From NCBI GenBank assembly GCA_902607945.1, contig CACLMD010000003.1, positions 1 through 57,341 on the forward strand: a stretch of DNA of 57,341 bases, in the 5' to 3' direction. This document shows positions 45,374-55,213 of this stretch, in pieces; the first letter of the stretch is position 1, and each line of letters opens with the position of its first letter. Source of the DNA: an uncultured Pelagibacteraceae bacterium. Lineage in GTDB: Bacteria > Pseudomonadota > Alphaproteobacteria > Pelagibacterales > Pelagibacteraceae. The translations under genes and the position numbers were made by a program. The notes under the pieces were generated by a model. The model worked only from the letters and a program-made list of their open reading frames with translations, searched no databases and had not been told where the DNA came from.

Positions 45374-48025
45374 AATTTTTTCAAAAGCCTCATCAATCTT
45401 GCTTTTATCTTGTCCGCCTGCTTGAGCAAAATCTTTTCTTCCACCTCCTCCTTTTCCACCAATAATTTCGGAACCTAATTTAGCAAATTTTACGGCATCA
45501 TATTTATCAACTAGTTTATCAGTGACACCAACCCCCAAACCAACCTTATCTTCACTGCTTGCAAAGACTATTATAATTCCATCACCTAATTCTTTTTTTC
45601 CACTATCAACTAATTTTCTTAAATCTTTAGGGGGTAAATCTTGTACTTTTTGAAATCTAACTTTTACATCATTTATTTTTTGGTCATTAATAATATTTTT
45701 GGTTTTATCTTGAAGGACTGAACTAATATTTAATTGTTCAAGTTGTCTTGTAAGATTTTTAATAATTTCTTTTAAATCTTTATTATCAATATTTGGTTTG
45801 CCACCAAATTTGATTATTTGAGAAGACAATTCTTTAATAATCTCCTCATCTTTTTGAGTTGATAATGTTGATAACTTTTCTTTATTTTTAATAAAATCTT
45901 CAAGCTGTTTATCTCTTAATGCTTCAACTCTTCTAACACCTGCAGCAATAGAAGATTGGCTTATAGTTTTAAATTTTCCAATATCTTCAGTGTTTTTTAC
46001 GTGTGTTCCACCACATAATTCTGTTGAAAAATATGCATCTTTTTCCTTACCCATTGAAACAACACGAACTTCTTCTCCATATTTTTCACCAAAAAAAGCT
46101 AATGCTCCTTTTTCTATAGCTGCTTTTGGTGTCATAATTCTTGTAGTAACTTCTGAGCCGTTTTTAACGTATTCATTAACTAATTTATCTATTGTTTCTA
46201 ACTCTTCGTTAGTTATTGGTTTCATATGACTAAAGTCAAACCTTAAACGATCTGGTGCAACTAATGATCCTTTTTGCATAACATGTTTTCCTAAAGTTCT
46301 TCTTAAAGACTCATGAAGTAAATGAGTAGCAGAATGATAAGCTTTTAGATTATCTCTTCTCTCAACATCAATTTTCATTTCAACCACATCATTAATTTTA
46401 ATTTCACCAGTTTTAACTGATCCAAAATGGACGAATAAATCTCCAAGTTTTTTTTGTGTATCTTCGACTTCAAAAACAGAGTTTCCAGATACTATTGTGC
46501 CTTTGTCTCCAACTTGTCCTCCAGACTCTCCATAAAAAGGAGTTTGATTTGTGATAATCATACCCTCTTCTCCTGTAGATAAAGTTTTTACTTCTTGATT
46601 TTTTTTAATTAAATTTAATACAACTCCTTCAGATTGGTTAGACTCGTAACCTAAAAATTCTGTTGGTCCAATTTTATCTTTTATAGAAAACCATATTGCT
46701 TCTTCTGAACTATCTCCAGATCCTTTCCAATTCTTTTTTGCAAGTTCTTTACTTTTTTTCATCAACTCATCAAATTTTACATGATCAACTTTTAATGATT
46801 TATTTTTTAAAATGTCTTCAGTGAGATCTAATGGGAAACCATATGTGTCATATAATTTAAAAGCTACCTCTCCTGGTAAAACTTTATCTATCTTAGATAT
46901 TTCATTATTTAAAATTTTGATACCTCTATCAAGTAAAACTAAAAACTTTTCCTCTTCCATCTTTAATGTTTCTTTAATCAGAGTCTCAGATCTTTCAAGT
47001 TCTGGATAATTTCCTGACATTTCTTTTTTTAAAGAGTCAAAAATTTTATAAAAAATCGGTTCCTTTGATCCCAACAAATGAGAGTGTCTCATTCCTCTTC
47101 TCATTATTCTTCTTAAAACATATCCACGACCTTCATTAGATGGCAAAACACCTTCTGCTAAAAGAAATGAGCTCGCCCTCAAATGATCTGCAATAACTCT
47201 AAAGCTCGAAATATTATCTTCTGATTGATTTACTTTTGTAATTTCTGATATTGAACTTATTAGTTTCTTAAAGTGATCGGTTTGATAATTATCATGAGTA
47301 CCTTGTAATAGTGCAGCTATTCTCTCTAATCCCATTCCTGTATCTACTGATGGTTTAGGAAGATCTATTCTTTTATCTTTTGAAATTTGCTCATATTGCA
47401 TAAATACTAAATTCCAAATTTCAATAAATCGGTCACCATCCTCATCTTTAGTTCCTGGTAAGCCACCTTTTAAATGATCGCCATGATCATAAAATATTTC
47501 AGAACAGGGTCCACAAGGGCCCGTTTCACCCATTGACCAAAAATTGTCTGATGTTGAAATCCTGATAATTCTGTCATCTCTAAAACCCGCTATTTTCTTC
47601 CAAAAATTAAAGGCTTCATCATCTTCATGAAAAACAGTTACATAAATTCTATTTTTATCTAGACCAAAATCTTTAGTAATTAAATTCCATGCAAGCTCAA
47701 TTCCTCTTTCTTTAAAATAATCTCCAAAAGAAAAGTTTCCTAACATTTCAAAAAAAGTATGGTGTCTTGGAGTATAACCAACATTTTCTAAATCATTATG
47801 CTTTCCACCTGCTCTAACACATTTTTGTGAAGTAGTGGCTCTTTGATAATCTCTTTTTTCTAAACCTGTAAATACATTCTTGAATTGAACCATGCCAGAA
47901 TTAGCAAACATCAATGTTGGGTCATTATTTGGTACTAAATTGCTAGACTCAACAATCTTATGATCATTTTTCTCAAAATATTTTAAGAAAGTTTCTCTTA
48001 TTTGATTTAACGATTTTTGAGCCAT
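45359..48025 (-). CDS. alaS: alanyl-tRNA synthetase
   Basis: 888 aa. Class II catalytic motifs from [34 protein letters not shown] and [14 protein letters not shown]; editing domain [16 protein letters not shown] and CGGTHVKNT (zinc); C-terminal glycine-rich [17 protein letters not shown]. Complete. Ends in overlap with icd. Confidence 0.97.
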   Translation of the reverse strand: MAQKSLNQIRETFLKYFEKNDHKIVESSNLVPNNDPTLMFANSGMVQFKNVFTGLEKRDYQRATTSQKCVRAGGKHNDLENVGYTPRHHTFFEMLGNFSFGDYFKERGIELAWNLITKDFGLDKNRIYVTVFHEDDEAFNFWKKIAGFRDDRIIRISTSDNFWSMGETGPCGPCSEIFYDHGDHLKGGLPGTKDEDGDRFIEIWNLVFMQYEQISKDKRIDLPKPSVDTGMGLERIAALLQGTHDNYQTDHFKKLISSISEITKVNQSEDNISSFRVIADHLRASSFLLAEGVLPSNEGRGYVLRRIMRRGMRHSHLLGSKEPIFYKIFDSLKKEMSGNYPELERSETLIKETLKMEEEKFLVLLDRGIKILNNEISKIDKVLPGEVAFKLYDTYGFPLDLTEDILKNKSLKVDHVKFDELMKKSKELAKKNWKGSGDSSEEAIWFSIKDKIGPTEFLGYESNQSEGVVLNLIKKNQEVKTLSTGEEGMIITNQTPFYGESGGQVGDKGTIVSGNSVFEVEDTQKKLGDLFVHFGSVKTGEIKINDVVEMKIDVERRDNLKAYHSATHLLHESLRRTLGKHVMQKGSLVAPDRLRFDFSHMKPITNEELETIDKLVNEYVKNGSEVTTRIMTPKAAIEKGALAFFGEKYGEEVRVVSMGKEKDAYFSTELCGGTHVKNTEDIGKFKTISQSSIAAGVRRVEALRDKQLEDFIKNKEKLSTLSTQKDEEIIKELSSQIIKFGGKPNIDNKDLKEIIKNLTRQLEQLNISSVLQDKTKNIINDQKINDVKVRFQKVQDLPPKDLRKLVDSGKKELGDGIIIVFASSEDKVGLGVGVTDKLVDKYDAVKFAKLGSEIIGGKGGGGRKDFAQAGGQDKSKIDEAFEKIKKLI

Positions 48026-48076
48026 ATTTTTAAAATACAGCTTTTTTATTTTATGTCTAGATAACGATAAGGGGGC

Positions 48077-48101
48077 AAAGGCGCTTATAATAAGCGCCTT
48101 T
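48077..48101 (-). terminator. hairpin downstream of recA
   Basis: AAAGGCGCTTA / TAAGCGCCTTT, 11 bp perfect stem with loop TTA on the - strand, 26 bp after the recA stop. The T-run after it on the recA strand is short (TTT then GCCCCC), so termination may be partial and alaS, 52 bp further, could be reached by read-through. Confidence 0.7.
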
Positions 48102-48126
48102 TATAATTTAAAGATGACCTTTAATT

Positions 48127-49275
48127 CTAGTTCTTTTTAGGAGGAGTAGCTTCTTTATCTGCTTCTTCTTTTTCAGCTACTTTCTTCTCTTTTTCAATTT
48201 TTTCAGGACTTAATGGATTTCCTTCAATTTTTTTAGAAATCACACCAGCTTTTTCCCTAATTGCCATTTCAATCTCTGCGGCAACTTTTGGATTTTGAGC
48301 TAAATAGACTTTAGCATTTTCTCTACCTTGTCCTATTTTCTCACCTTTGTAAGCATACCATGCACCTGATTTTTCAATAATATCAGCTTTAGCTCCTAGG
48401 TCTACTAACTCACCCATTTTGCTAATTCCTTTTCCATACATCAAGTCAAACTCAACGACTTTAAATGGTGGCGCAACTTTATTTTTAACTACTTTAACTC
48501 TTGTAGAGTTACCAATAATTTCATCTTTATCTTTGATGGCACCAATTCTTCTAATATCCATTCTTACAGATGAATAAAATTTAAGTGCATTTCCACCTGA
48601 TGTTGTTTCAGGACTTCCAAACATAACTCCAATTTTCATTCTAATTTGGTTAATGAAAATCATCATTGTATTTGTATTTGAAATTGAACCAGTTAATTTT
48701 CTTAAAGCCTGACTCATTAATCTTGATTGAAGACCTACATGATGATCGCCCATCTCACCTTCAATTTCAGCTCTTGGAGTTAACGCTGCAACAGAGTCAA
48801 TTACGATTACTGAAATAGAGCCTGATTTTACTAGTGTATCTGCTATTTCTAGAGCTTGCTCCCCAGCATCTGGCTGAGAGATTAAAAGCTCTTCAGTGTT
48901 CACTCCTAATTTTTTTGCATAAACTGGATCTAAAGCATGTTCTGCATCAACAAATGCACAAATGCCACCAGCCTTTTGGGCTTCAGCAACAACTTGTAAT
49001 GCTAATGTTGTTTTTCCAGATGACTCTGGTCCGTAAACTTCAACAATTCTTCCCTTAGGCAATCCGCCTATTCCTAGTGCTAAATCTAAACTTAGAGATC
49101 CTGTAGATATTGACTCAATATCCATAGCTCTTTTCTCACCTAGCTTCATAACTGAACCTTTTCCGAAGTTGTCAGTTATCTGGCTGATCGCAGCATCTAA
49201 TGCTTTATTCTTTTCTTTAATATCTGTTTCTTGATCTTTAGTAGATTTAACTACTTTAAGGTTATTTTTAGTCAT
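48127..49275 (-). CDS. recA: RecA recombinase
   Basis: 382 aa. Walker [50 protein letters not shown] (L2 region), and a Lys/Glu-rich C-terminal tail ([16 protein letters not shown]). DNA strand exchange and SOS co-protease. Promoter carries an alphaproteobacterial-type SOS box. Confidence 0.98.
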   Translation of the reverse strand: MTKNNLKVVKSTKDQETDIKEKNKALDAAISQITDNFGKGSVMKLGEKRAMDIESISTGSLSLDLALGIGGLPKGRIVEVYGPESSGKTTLALQVVAEAQKAGGICAFVDAEHALDPVYAKKLGVNTEELLISQPDAGEQALEIADTLVKSGSISVIVIDSVAALTPRAEIEGEMGDHHVGLQSRLMSQALRKLTGSISNTNTMMIFINQIRMKIGVMFGSPETTSGGNALKFYSSVRMDIRRIGAIKDKDEIIGNSTRVKVVKNKVAPPFKVVEFDLMYGKGISKMGELVDLGAKADIIEKSGAWYAYKGEKIGQGRENAKVYLAQNPKVAAEIEMAIREKAGVISKKIEGNPLSPEKIEKEKKVAEKEEADKEATPPKKN

Positions 49276-49321
49276 TTTTTGCCTTTTTTTTTAATTTTTT
49301 TAACATTCGAATCATAAGATA

Positions 49322-49349
49322 AATGTACACATTTTGTTCTCATTAGCAA
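49322..49349 (-). promoter_or_regulatory. recA promoter
   Basis: On the - strand TTGCTA (49344-49349), 16 bp spacer, TACATT (49322-49327). The proposed SOS box lies in the spacer and -10. Confidence 0.5.
49325..49339 (-). promoter_or_regulatory. candidate LexA/SOS box of recA
   Basis: GAAC-N7-GTAC on the - strand (GTAC-N7-GTTC on +), one mismatch from the alphaproteobacterial consensus GTTC-N7-GTTC, with the same TTTTGTTC half as the umuD box. Position between -35 and -10 is right for repression. Confidence 0.55.
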
Positions 49350-49382
49350 GATTTATTTATATTGCCCTAAAATTTTGATTAT

Positions 49383-50678
49383 TTACCTAATTTTTAAGTA
49401 CTCACTATGAAGCAAACCAATTGATTTGAGGAGATTAAATTGAGAGAGAATGAAATTTCTCTCGGAATCTGCCAGTGAAATTTGGGCTCTAAGAAGTAGA
49501 GAGTTGGATTGTATTACTTCCAGGGTTGTTCTACCTGCACCACTATTGTATTCAGCAGAAATTCCTTCATTAGCAATCTCTGCGGCTCTTACTTGTGCCT
49601 GAACTGAATTTAATAAACTCTTGTTTGATTGATAGAAAGACCATGCACTAGCAACATCTGTTTGGTTCTGTTTTGTGACACTGTCCAAAATCAATCTAGA
49701 CTTTATCTCTAAACTTGAACTCTTATTTAAAGAAGCAAGATTTTTTCCACCTGAGTAGAATGGCCACGTAACTGTTGCTTTAAGTGTATCCTTTTCTCTC
49801 TCGTCATATGTTGCGCTTAAATCATCTGTATATGATCTTTCTAAAGATAAATTTGCTGTTGGTGCTAAATCTGATTTTGCAATAGATTTATCTTTTTGTG
49901 CTTGTTGATATTCTAATTGAGCAATAATTAAATCAGGATTATTTTTCTTCGAAAGTTCAATAGCAGAATTTATACTTTCTGGTAAGGGATATTTGTTAAT
50001 CGACTTTTTATCTAAAGATTTTGGATTATTTAAAGTGCCTATAATATTTTCATAATCTAATTTTCTTGTTAATAATTCATTCTCCGCTTGAATTAATCTT
50101 GCTTGAGCTTCAGCAAGAGAAGATTCTGATTGAGAAACGTCTGATAAAGTTATCTGACCTCTTTCAACTCTAATTCGATCTGTTTCCACTTGTCTACTTA
50201 AGAGTTCAACATTGTCTATATTAATCTTTAATTTTTCATTTGCTGAGACTAAACCAGTGTAAGCTTCTGTTGTTTTATATAAAATATCTTGTTCTTTTTT
50301 TAATAATTTGGCTTTTGCTAATTCTAAACCAATTTTGTTTTTTGATAACTCTGCTCCTCTTCCGAAATCAATTAAAGTTTGAGTAATTGAAATAGATTTA
50401 GTAAGAGGATCAACATCATTTATAGAGGTATCACCACCAGATTGATTTGTGAGTTTATTTGTATCTTCGGAACTTTTAGATCCTGATAAAGTTATTGTAG
50501 GTAGATAATTACCTTGAGAAATCTTAAACTCTTGTTCAGAAATATTTATATTTTCTCTTTCAGCATTTAATTCAGAATTATTTTTAAATGCTTTTGATAA
50601 AGCTGTATTAAAACTTTCAGCATTTATATTTGTAATTATTAGTAAAGATCCAGATAATATTAATAGAATTTTTTTCAT
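49383..50678 (-). CDS. TolC-family outer membrane efflux protein
   Basis: 431 aa. Signal peptide 1-21 (ending INAE); two TolC repeats of long coiled-coil and beta segments: SITQTLIDFGRGAELSKNKI and WPFYSGGKNLASLN, plus VERGQITLSDVSQSESSLAE and YNSGAGRTTLEVIQSNSLLL. Forms a trimeric exit duct for type I secretion or efflux. No partner ABC or RND genes are near. Overlaps the glycerate-kinase gene by 4 bp. Confidence 0.9.
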   Translation of the reverse strand: MKKILLILSGSLLIITNINAESFNTALSKAFKNNSELNAERENINISEQEFKISQGNYLPTITLSGSKSSEDTNKLTNQSGGDTSINDVDPLTKSISITQTLIDFGRGAELSKNKIGLELAKAKLLKKEQDILYKTTEAYTGLVSANEKLKINIDNVELLSRQVETDRIRVERGQITLSDVSQSESSLAEAQARLIQAENELLTRKLDYENIIGTLNNPKSLDKKSINKYPLPESINSAIELSKKNNPDLIIAQLEYQQAQKDKSIAKSDLAPTANLSLERSYTDDLSATYDEREKDTLKATVTWPFYSGGKNLASLNKSSSLEIKSRLILDSVTKQNQTDVASAWSFYQSNKSLLNSVQAQVRAAEIANEGISAEYNSGAGRTTLEVIQSNSLLLRAQISLADSERNFILSQFNLLKSIGLLHSEYLKIR

Positions 50679-51604
50679 CTTTTTTTATATAATGCAGTTT
50701 TAATCTGATGGTTACTATTTAAATTAAGTATAATTGAAGCATACTTGGGCATATTGTTAAACATATTCTGAGTTATTCTTTGATAAGTTTGCATAAAACT
50801 TAAAACATCCTCTTTATTCATAATCTTAAGTTTTGAATTTTTCTTACTCTTTAGTAAAAGTTTCCTCTCTTGTTTTAATCTCCATTTTTGAAGCAATTTA
50901 AAGTTTTTTGCTTTAAGATAAATTAGACAATTTAATTGAGAATATAAGTTTTTGTATTTTAATTTCAATTGTTGGTTAACGTATTTTCTCCAAATCTTTT
51001 TTTTATCTTTGTTTTTTTCCATTAAATTGATTGTTTTATTTAAGGTATTATTTTTCTCTGGTTTTGCACCAACACACCATCCTTCAAATATGATAACATC
51101 TGGTTTATTTTTTAAATCATACCAATATTTTTTACTAAATCTGTCATCAACAGCCTTATTGAAAGTTGGCAGTTTAAGTCTTTTAAATTTTCTACTTTTC
51201 GCCTGCATAAAGAAACTCAACATCATATTGATATCATGTGTTCCTGGAACACCTCTTGTTAAAAGCATAGGATGAACTCTTTTTGATAGGCTTATTCGTT
51301 CTTTTCTTGTTTTATAAAAGTCATCAATTGAAATTCTAAAAACATTTAATTTAAAGTATTTTGTTAAAATAATTTTGATTAAAGAACTGATTGTAGTTTT
51401 GCCAGTTCCTTGACCTCCTGCTAAACCTACAAAAAAAGGATTTTTTTTATCAGCTTTTTTACTAATCCAAAAACATAAAGGAATTAAAAAAGATTTTATC
51501 ATCTTTTCTTTATTCTTAAATTTATCAGCTTTGGTTTCTTGAGATTTAATAAACTTCAAACAATCTTTTTTAACTTTACTAAAACATAAACTGAATTGTT
51601 GCAT
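50675..51604 (-). CDS. glyK: D-glycerate 3-kinase (P-loop, GLYK type)
   Basis: 309 aa. P-loop GLAGGQGTGKTTISSLI, FRISIDDFYKTRKER, LLTRGVPGTHDINMML, LPTFNKAVDDRF and VIIFEGWCVGAK: the pattern of plant and fungal glycerate kinases and bacterial YggC-like proteins. Phosphorylates glycerate to 3-phosphoglycerate, a way into serine and lower glycolysis. Length normal. Confidence 0.87.
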   Translation of the reverse strand: MQQFSLCFSKVKKDCLKFIKSQETKADKFKNKEKMIKSFLIPLCFWISKKADKKNPFFVGLAGGQGTGKTTISSLIKIILTKYFKLNVFRISIDDFYKTRKERISLSKRVHPMLLTRGVPGTHDINMMLSFFMQAKSRKFKRLKLPTFNKAVDDRFSKKYWYDLKNKPDVIIFEGWCVGAKPEKNNTLNKTINLMEKNKDKKKIWRKYVNQQLKLKYKNLYSQLNCLIYLKAKNFKLLQKWRLKQERKLLLKSKKNSKLKIMNKEDVLSFMQTYQRITQNMFNNMPKYASIILNLNSNHQIKTALYKKR

Positions 51605-51609
51605 GAAAA

Positions 51610-51972
51610 TTATTTTTTATCTAATGGATGGTTTTGACCATCATTGACTGGTACTTCTTTTAAGTCAAAGGTATTTATTTCATCTATACATCCAAGATTA
51701 AATCCTGTCATTGCAGGATTGATCCTTGGATGGTGATGGGTATAGATTCCACAATCAGAACAAAAGTAATGTTTAGCAACTTTTGAATGGAATTGATAAA
51801 GTTTTAGTTTATCTCTACCTTTAGTAATTTTAAAATCTTCATTTTTTACCATCGACATAATTGCACCTTTTCTTTTACAAATAGAACAATTACATTTTAT
51901 TACTTTAGCTAAATCGCCTTCTAAATTAATTTCTGCTTCTATAGCTCCACAATGACATACAAGTTTTTTCAT
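51610..51972 (-). CDS. GFA/CENP-V-type zinc protein
   Basis: 120 aa. The cysteine array of glutathione-dependent formaldehyde-activating proteins is complete: CHCG (near residue 6), CNCSICKRKG and YFCSDCGIY. Such proteins bind two zinc ions; the activity on formaldehyde-glutathione adducts is disputed for many members. 2 bp after the SOUL gene. Confidence 0.88.
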   Translation of the reverse strand: MKKLVCHCGAIEAEINLEGDLAKVIKCNCSICKRKGAIMSMVKNEDFKITKGRDKLKLYQFHSKVAKHYFCSDCGIYTHHHPRINPAMTGFNLGCIDEINTFDLKEVPVNDGQNHPLDKK

Positions 51973-51974
51973 TT

Positions 51975-52523
51975 TTATAAATTTACTCTATACATTACTT
52001 CATTTCTTTTTAATATTGGTAAGGTGAATGGTGAATTATAAGACGCTCTTATTGGGGGACTCAAAATTACAACATTATCTTGTTTAAGTTGTTTTTCTAA
52101 TATGTCTTTATTCTTTAAAAAATTTTTATCTGAAGACCTTCCTGAATACTTAATTACTGCATAATATCCACCCTCGATAGTTAAAATTTCTATTTCCGCA
52201 TTTAAGGGTTTTGGTGCATTATCTTTATTAAATTTTAATGGCAAATAAAATTGCATTGTCATATTTCCATTTTTAATTTCTTGAGTTACTGGAACTGTCA
52301 TTTTTATTTCTTCTTTTTGTTCGTTGTTTCCAGAAATATAATTAAATAGTTTCCTAAAACCATTACCTTTTATAGAATTCGTTTCAATAACTAGGCGATC
52401 AGAATATTTTCTAATTTCATAGTTTTTATTTTCTATTACCACTTTATAATTTGCTTCTTCATACGCCATACTTTGAGAGTTTAATGTTATTACTGAGATT
52501 AGAATTAATAAAATTTTTTTCAT
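51975..52523 (-). CDS. SOUL-family heme-binding protein
   Basis: 182 aa. Signal peptide (about 1-20, ending SMA), then the SOUL domain: YKVVIENKNYEIRKYSDRLV, FRKLFNYISGNNEQKEEIKM then TVPVTQEI, MTMQFYLPLKF, and a C-terminal PPIRASYNSPFTLPILKRNE. The family binds heme or porphyrins; here a periplasmic location is expected. First gene of the minus run with GFA, glyK and the TolC-like gene. Confidence 0.88.
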   Translation of the reverse strand: MKKILLILISVITLNSQSMAYEEANYKVVIENKNYEIRKYSDRLVIETNSIKGNGFRKLFNYISGNNEQKEEIKMTVPVTQEIKNGNMTMQFYLPLKFNKDNAPKPLNAEIEILTIEGGYYAVIKYSGRSSDKNFLKNKDILEKQLKQDNVVILSPPIRASYNSPFTLPILKRNEVMYRVNL

Positions 52524-52638
52524 TTCGAATTATTTAAACTATCTCTGGTTGAAGTTATCCACAAGGATACATAATGTAGTTTTGATGTTCATGTTTTGAT
52601 TCACTTTTGATTCAGTTACAGACTCAAAATACAACCTC

Positions 52639-52667
52639 TTGCGTGTATTGTACAAATAGTCTATAAA
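52639..52667 (+). promoter_or_regulatory. sigma70-type promoter of umuDC
   Basis: TTGCGT (52639-52644), 17 bp spacer, TATAAA (52662-52667). Transcription would begin about 52674, only about a dozen bases before the umuD ATG, so the mRNA is nearly leaderless and shows no ribosome site. Confidence 0.7.
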
Positions 52668-52670
52668 TAA

Positions 52671-52685
52671 GAACAAAACAAGAAC
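52671..52685 (+). promoter_or_regulatory. SOS (LexA) box of umuDC
   Basis: GAAC-AAAACAA-GAAC, an exact match to the alphaproteobacterial operator (GTTC-N7-GTTC on the other strand). It starts 3 bp after the -10 and ends at the base before the ATG, so bound repressor would cover the start of transcription. Confidence 0.85.
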
Positions 52686-53081
52686 ATGAAATTAACTATT
52701 CCCTATTATCTACATAAAGCTGGCGCTGGTTTTCCCTCACCTGCCACTGATTATATCGAAGAGGATATTGATTTAAATATGCATTTAATCAGAAATGTTC
52801 CAGCCACTTTCATCATCAGAGTACAAGGAAAATCGATGGTGGATGTTGGTATTAATGATGGAGATTTATTGGTTGTTGATAAAAGTTTAAAACCTAAAAA
52901 TTTTTCAACAGTTATTGCAAATGTTCATGACGAGCTTGTTGTTAAAACTTTAGTCCAAGAAAGAGATAAAAGATTTCTAACATCAGGCTCTAAAGATTTT
53001 TCTGAAAGAATTTTAATTAATGAAGAAGAAGATGTTTTTATTTGGGGGGTTGTAACTTATGTCATCCATTCAACGTACTAG
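52686..53081 (+). CDS. umuD: UmuD, LexA-family self-cleaving SOS protein
   Basis: 131 aa. Cleavage site Ala14-Gly15 in KAGAGFPSPATDY; Ser50 in VQGKSMVDVG and Lys87 in ELVVKTLV form the Ser-Lys dyad; ends DVFIWGVVTYVIH. After RecA-stimulated cleavage it joins UmuC to form DNA polymerase V. Overlaps umuC by 23 bp. N terminus is about ten residues shorter before the cleavage site than in E. coli. Confidence 0.95.
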   Translation: MKLTIPYYLHKAGAGFPSPATDYIEEDIDLNMHLIRNVPATFIIRVQGKSMVDVGINDGDLLVVDKSLKPKNFSTVIANVHDELVVKTLVQERDKRFLTSGSKDFSERILINEEEDVFIWGVVTYVIHSTY

Positions 53082-54339
53082 AAAGTTGGCTTTAGTTGAT
53101 TGTAATTCTTTCTACGTTTCTTGTGAAAGATTGTTCAATCCAAAAATAAGAAAAAAACCTGTTGTAGTTTTATCAAATAACGACGGTTGCATTATCTCTA
53201 GATCCAACGAAGCAAAAGCTTTAGGAATTAAGATGGGTGAACCTTACTTTAAGGCTAAAGATATTATTGTTAGAAATAAAGTTGAAGTCTTTTCATCGAA
53301 TTATTCGTTATATGGAGATTTATCTAGAAGGGTAATGAGAACTCTTAAAAGATTCAACTCTGAAATAGAAGTTTATTCGATTGATGAAGCATTTTTAGAT
53401 TTATCAAATTTTCCTGATAATGAAGTTGAAAAAATTGGAAGAGAAATTAGAGAAACAGTTTTACAATGGACTGGGATTCCAACTAGTATTGGTATTGCTA
53501 AAACAAAGACATTAAGCAAAGTCGCAAATCATATTGCGAAAAAGAAAATTTCGGGTGTTACTAGTTTAATCGGAATTAAAAATATTGATCCTATACTGGA
53601 AAAAATAGATATTAATGATGTGTGGGGTGTTGGTAGACAGCTTACAAAATTTTATCAAAAAAATGGAATTTATAATGCTAAGCAACTTAAGAATAAATCT
53701 AATACTTGGATCAAAAAATGTTCAAATGTTTTAAGTTCTAGAACTGCAATGGAGCTTAGAGGTGTCCCTTGTATTAATTTAGAAACAACACAAACTAAAA
53801 GAAAAAGTTGTGTTGTCTCGAGATCATTTGGAAAAAGAATTGAAACTTTTCAAGAGTTAAAAGAAGCAATTGCAAATTATTGTTTAAATGCGTCTGAAAA
53901 AATTAGATCAGAGTCGTTAGTTGCAAAAGCAATTACTGTATTTATTAGAACTAGTCCTTTTCAAAGAAATTATGGTTACTATTCAAATGCAAAGACAATT
54001 GATTTTCCTATTGCAACAAATAATAGCATTGAAACTGTTAAGACTGCAGTTTCTATATTAGAAAATATTTTTAAAAATGGTTATCAATATCAAAAAGCAG
54101 GTGTCATGCTTACAGGATTGCGTAATGATGATGGAAGAAAAAATTTATTTTCATCTGAAAAAGATGAAAAAATAAATAGTTTAATGAGATCAATTGATAA
54201 TACTAATTATAGATATGGAAGATCAACTTTAAGTCTTGCTAGTGCAGGTGTTCAAAAAAAATGGAATATGCGAAGACAATATTCCTCCAAAATAGATACA
54301 GCTGATTTTTATTGCCTGCCTAAAATAAAAGCTATTTAA
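53059..54339 (+). CDS. umuC: UmuC, Y-family translesion DNA polymerase V
   Basis: 426 aa. LALVDCNSFYVSCERLFNP (first catalytic Asp), LSNNDGCIISRSNEAKALG, YSIDEAFLDLS (second catalytic pair), and GIAKTKTLSKVANHIAKKK; ends with a conserved WNMRRQYSSK. Error-prone bypass of damage with UmuD'. Strong overlap with umuD; tail overlaps the convergent GT2 gene by 8 bp. Confidence 0.95.
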   Translation: MSSIQRTRKLALVDCNSFYVSCERLFNPKIRKKPVVVLSNNDGCIISRSNEAKALGIKMGEPYFKAKDIIVRNKVEVFSSNYSLYGDLSRRVMRTLKRFNSEIEVYSIDEAFLDLSNFPDNEVEKIGREIRETVLQWTGIPTSIGIAKTKTLSKVANHIAKKKISGVTSLIGIKNIDPILEKIDINDVWGVGRQLTKFYQKNGIYNAKQLKNKSNTWIKKCSNVLSSRTAMELRGVPCINLETTQTKRKSCVVSRSFGKRIETFQELKEAIANYCLNASEKIRSESLVAKAITVFIRTSPFQRNYGYYSNAKTIDFPIATNNSIETVKTAVSILENIFKNGYQYQKAGVMLTGLRNDDGRKNLFSSEKDEKINSLMRSIDNTNYRYGRSTLSLASAGVQKKWNMRRQYSSKIDTADFYCLPKIKAI

Positions 54340-55213
54340 TTTTAGAGATATCTAAAATATTTTTCAAAGAATTATCAAATTCTTCCATATTTTCTCTTAA
54401 AGCTAAATTCGAAATAGAATAAACGGCAATTAGTAAAAATATCAATGGTATTGCAGTTATTACGGAAGCATTAGTTTTTATTAACAAAATATATAAAGTG
54501 ATAAATAAAGCAGAACGAATTAGAAATGTTTTTCTAAAGACACTTAAAATTGAAAGTGAGTGTTTTATCAAATTATAAAAACTCATTTTAGAAGGTCCAA
54601 AATATCTATTACCTCTTATTGAAGGTATTGATAACAAATCTTTTTCTACCTTTGTTAAAGATCCTGAAAAACTATTCCATGTAGCTTTTTCATTAATCAT
54701 TTTTTCAACAGTTGTTTTTGGTAAACAAGTAAAATTACCAAATTTAATGGTCTTACCAGTAAACGTTAAAGTTATTAATTTATGTAATTGATAACAAATC
54801 TTAAATAACAAATTTTCAGATCTTTTTATTCTTTCACCAACAATAGGTCTTTCATCAGCATCTTTTATTTGATCTAAAAAATCGTTTATTTCTTCGGGTC
54901 TATCTTCGCCATCTCCATCCATTGGAATAACATAATCAAAATCCTCTTTTTCATGAATATACTTTAGGCCAGTAGCAATACATCTTGCATGGCCTTGATT
55001 TATTTTCATATTTAATATTTTTACAGAATAAAGATTTTCCAAACTCTTTTCCTCTACAAGGCGATCATGGTTTGATCCATCATTAACAATAATAATAGAA
55101 AGTTGAAATTTTGGATCTATCGATAAGTTATTAATTTCATCAATTAGCTTAAAAACTGATTGCCAATCATTGTATACGGGAATTAATATTTTAATCTTAC
55201 TCATGATTCTCAA
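54332..55213 (-). CDS. family 2 glycosyltransferase (polyprenyl-phosphate sugar transferase type)
   Basis: 293 aa. LIPVYNDWQSVFKLIDEIN, IIIVNDGSN, MKINQGHARCIATGL and the DxD in IPMDGDGEDRPEEI are the GT2 (DPM1-like) pattern; two membrane helices near residues 225-275. Probably charges a polyprenyl phosphate with a sugar at the inner membrane for the GT39 partner, with which it overlaps by 4 bp. Confidence 0.86.
   Translation of the reverse strand: MRIMSKIKILIPVYNDWQSVFKLIDEINNLSIDPKFQLSIIIVNDGSNHDRLVEEKSLENLYSVKILNMKINQGHARCIATGLKYIHEKEDFDYVIPMDGDGEDRPEEINDFLDQIKDADERPIVGERIKRSENLLFKICYQLHKLITLTFTGKTIKFGNFTCLPKTTVEKMINEKATWNSFSGSLTKVEKDLLSIPSIRGNRYFGPSKMSFYNLIKHSLSILSVFRKTFLIRSALFITLYILLIKTNASVITAIPLIFLLIAVYSISNLALRENMEEFDNSLKNILDISKIK
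54339..54364 (+). terminator. AT-rich hairpin terminator candidate for umuC
   Basis: ATTTTAGA, loop GATA, TCTAAAAT, then ATTTTTC, starting on the last base of the umuC stop codon and lying inside the 3' end of the convergent GT2 gene. Weak stem, so tentative. Confidence 0.45.
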
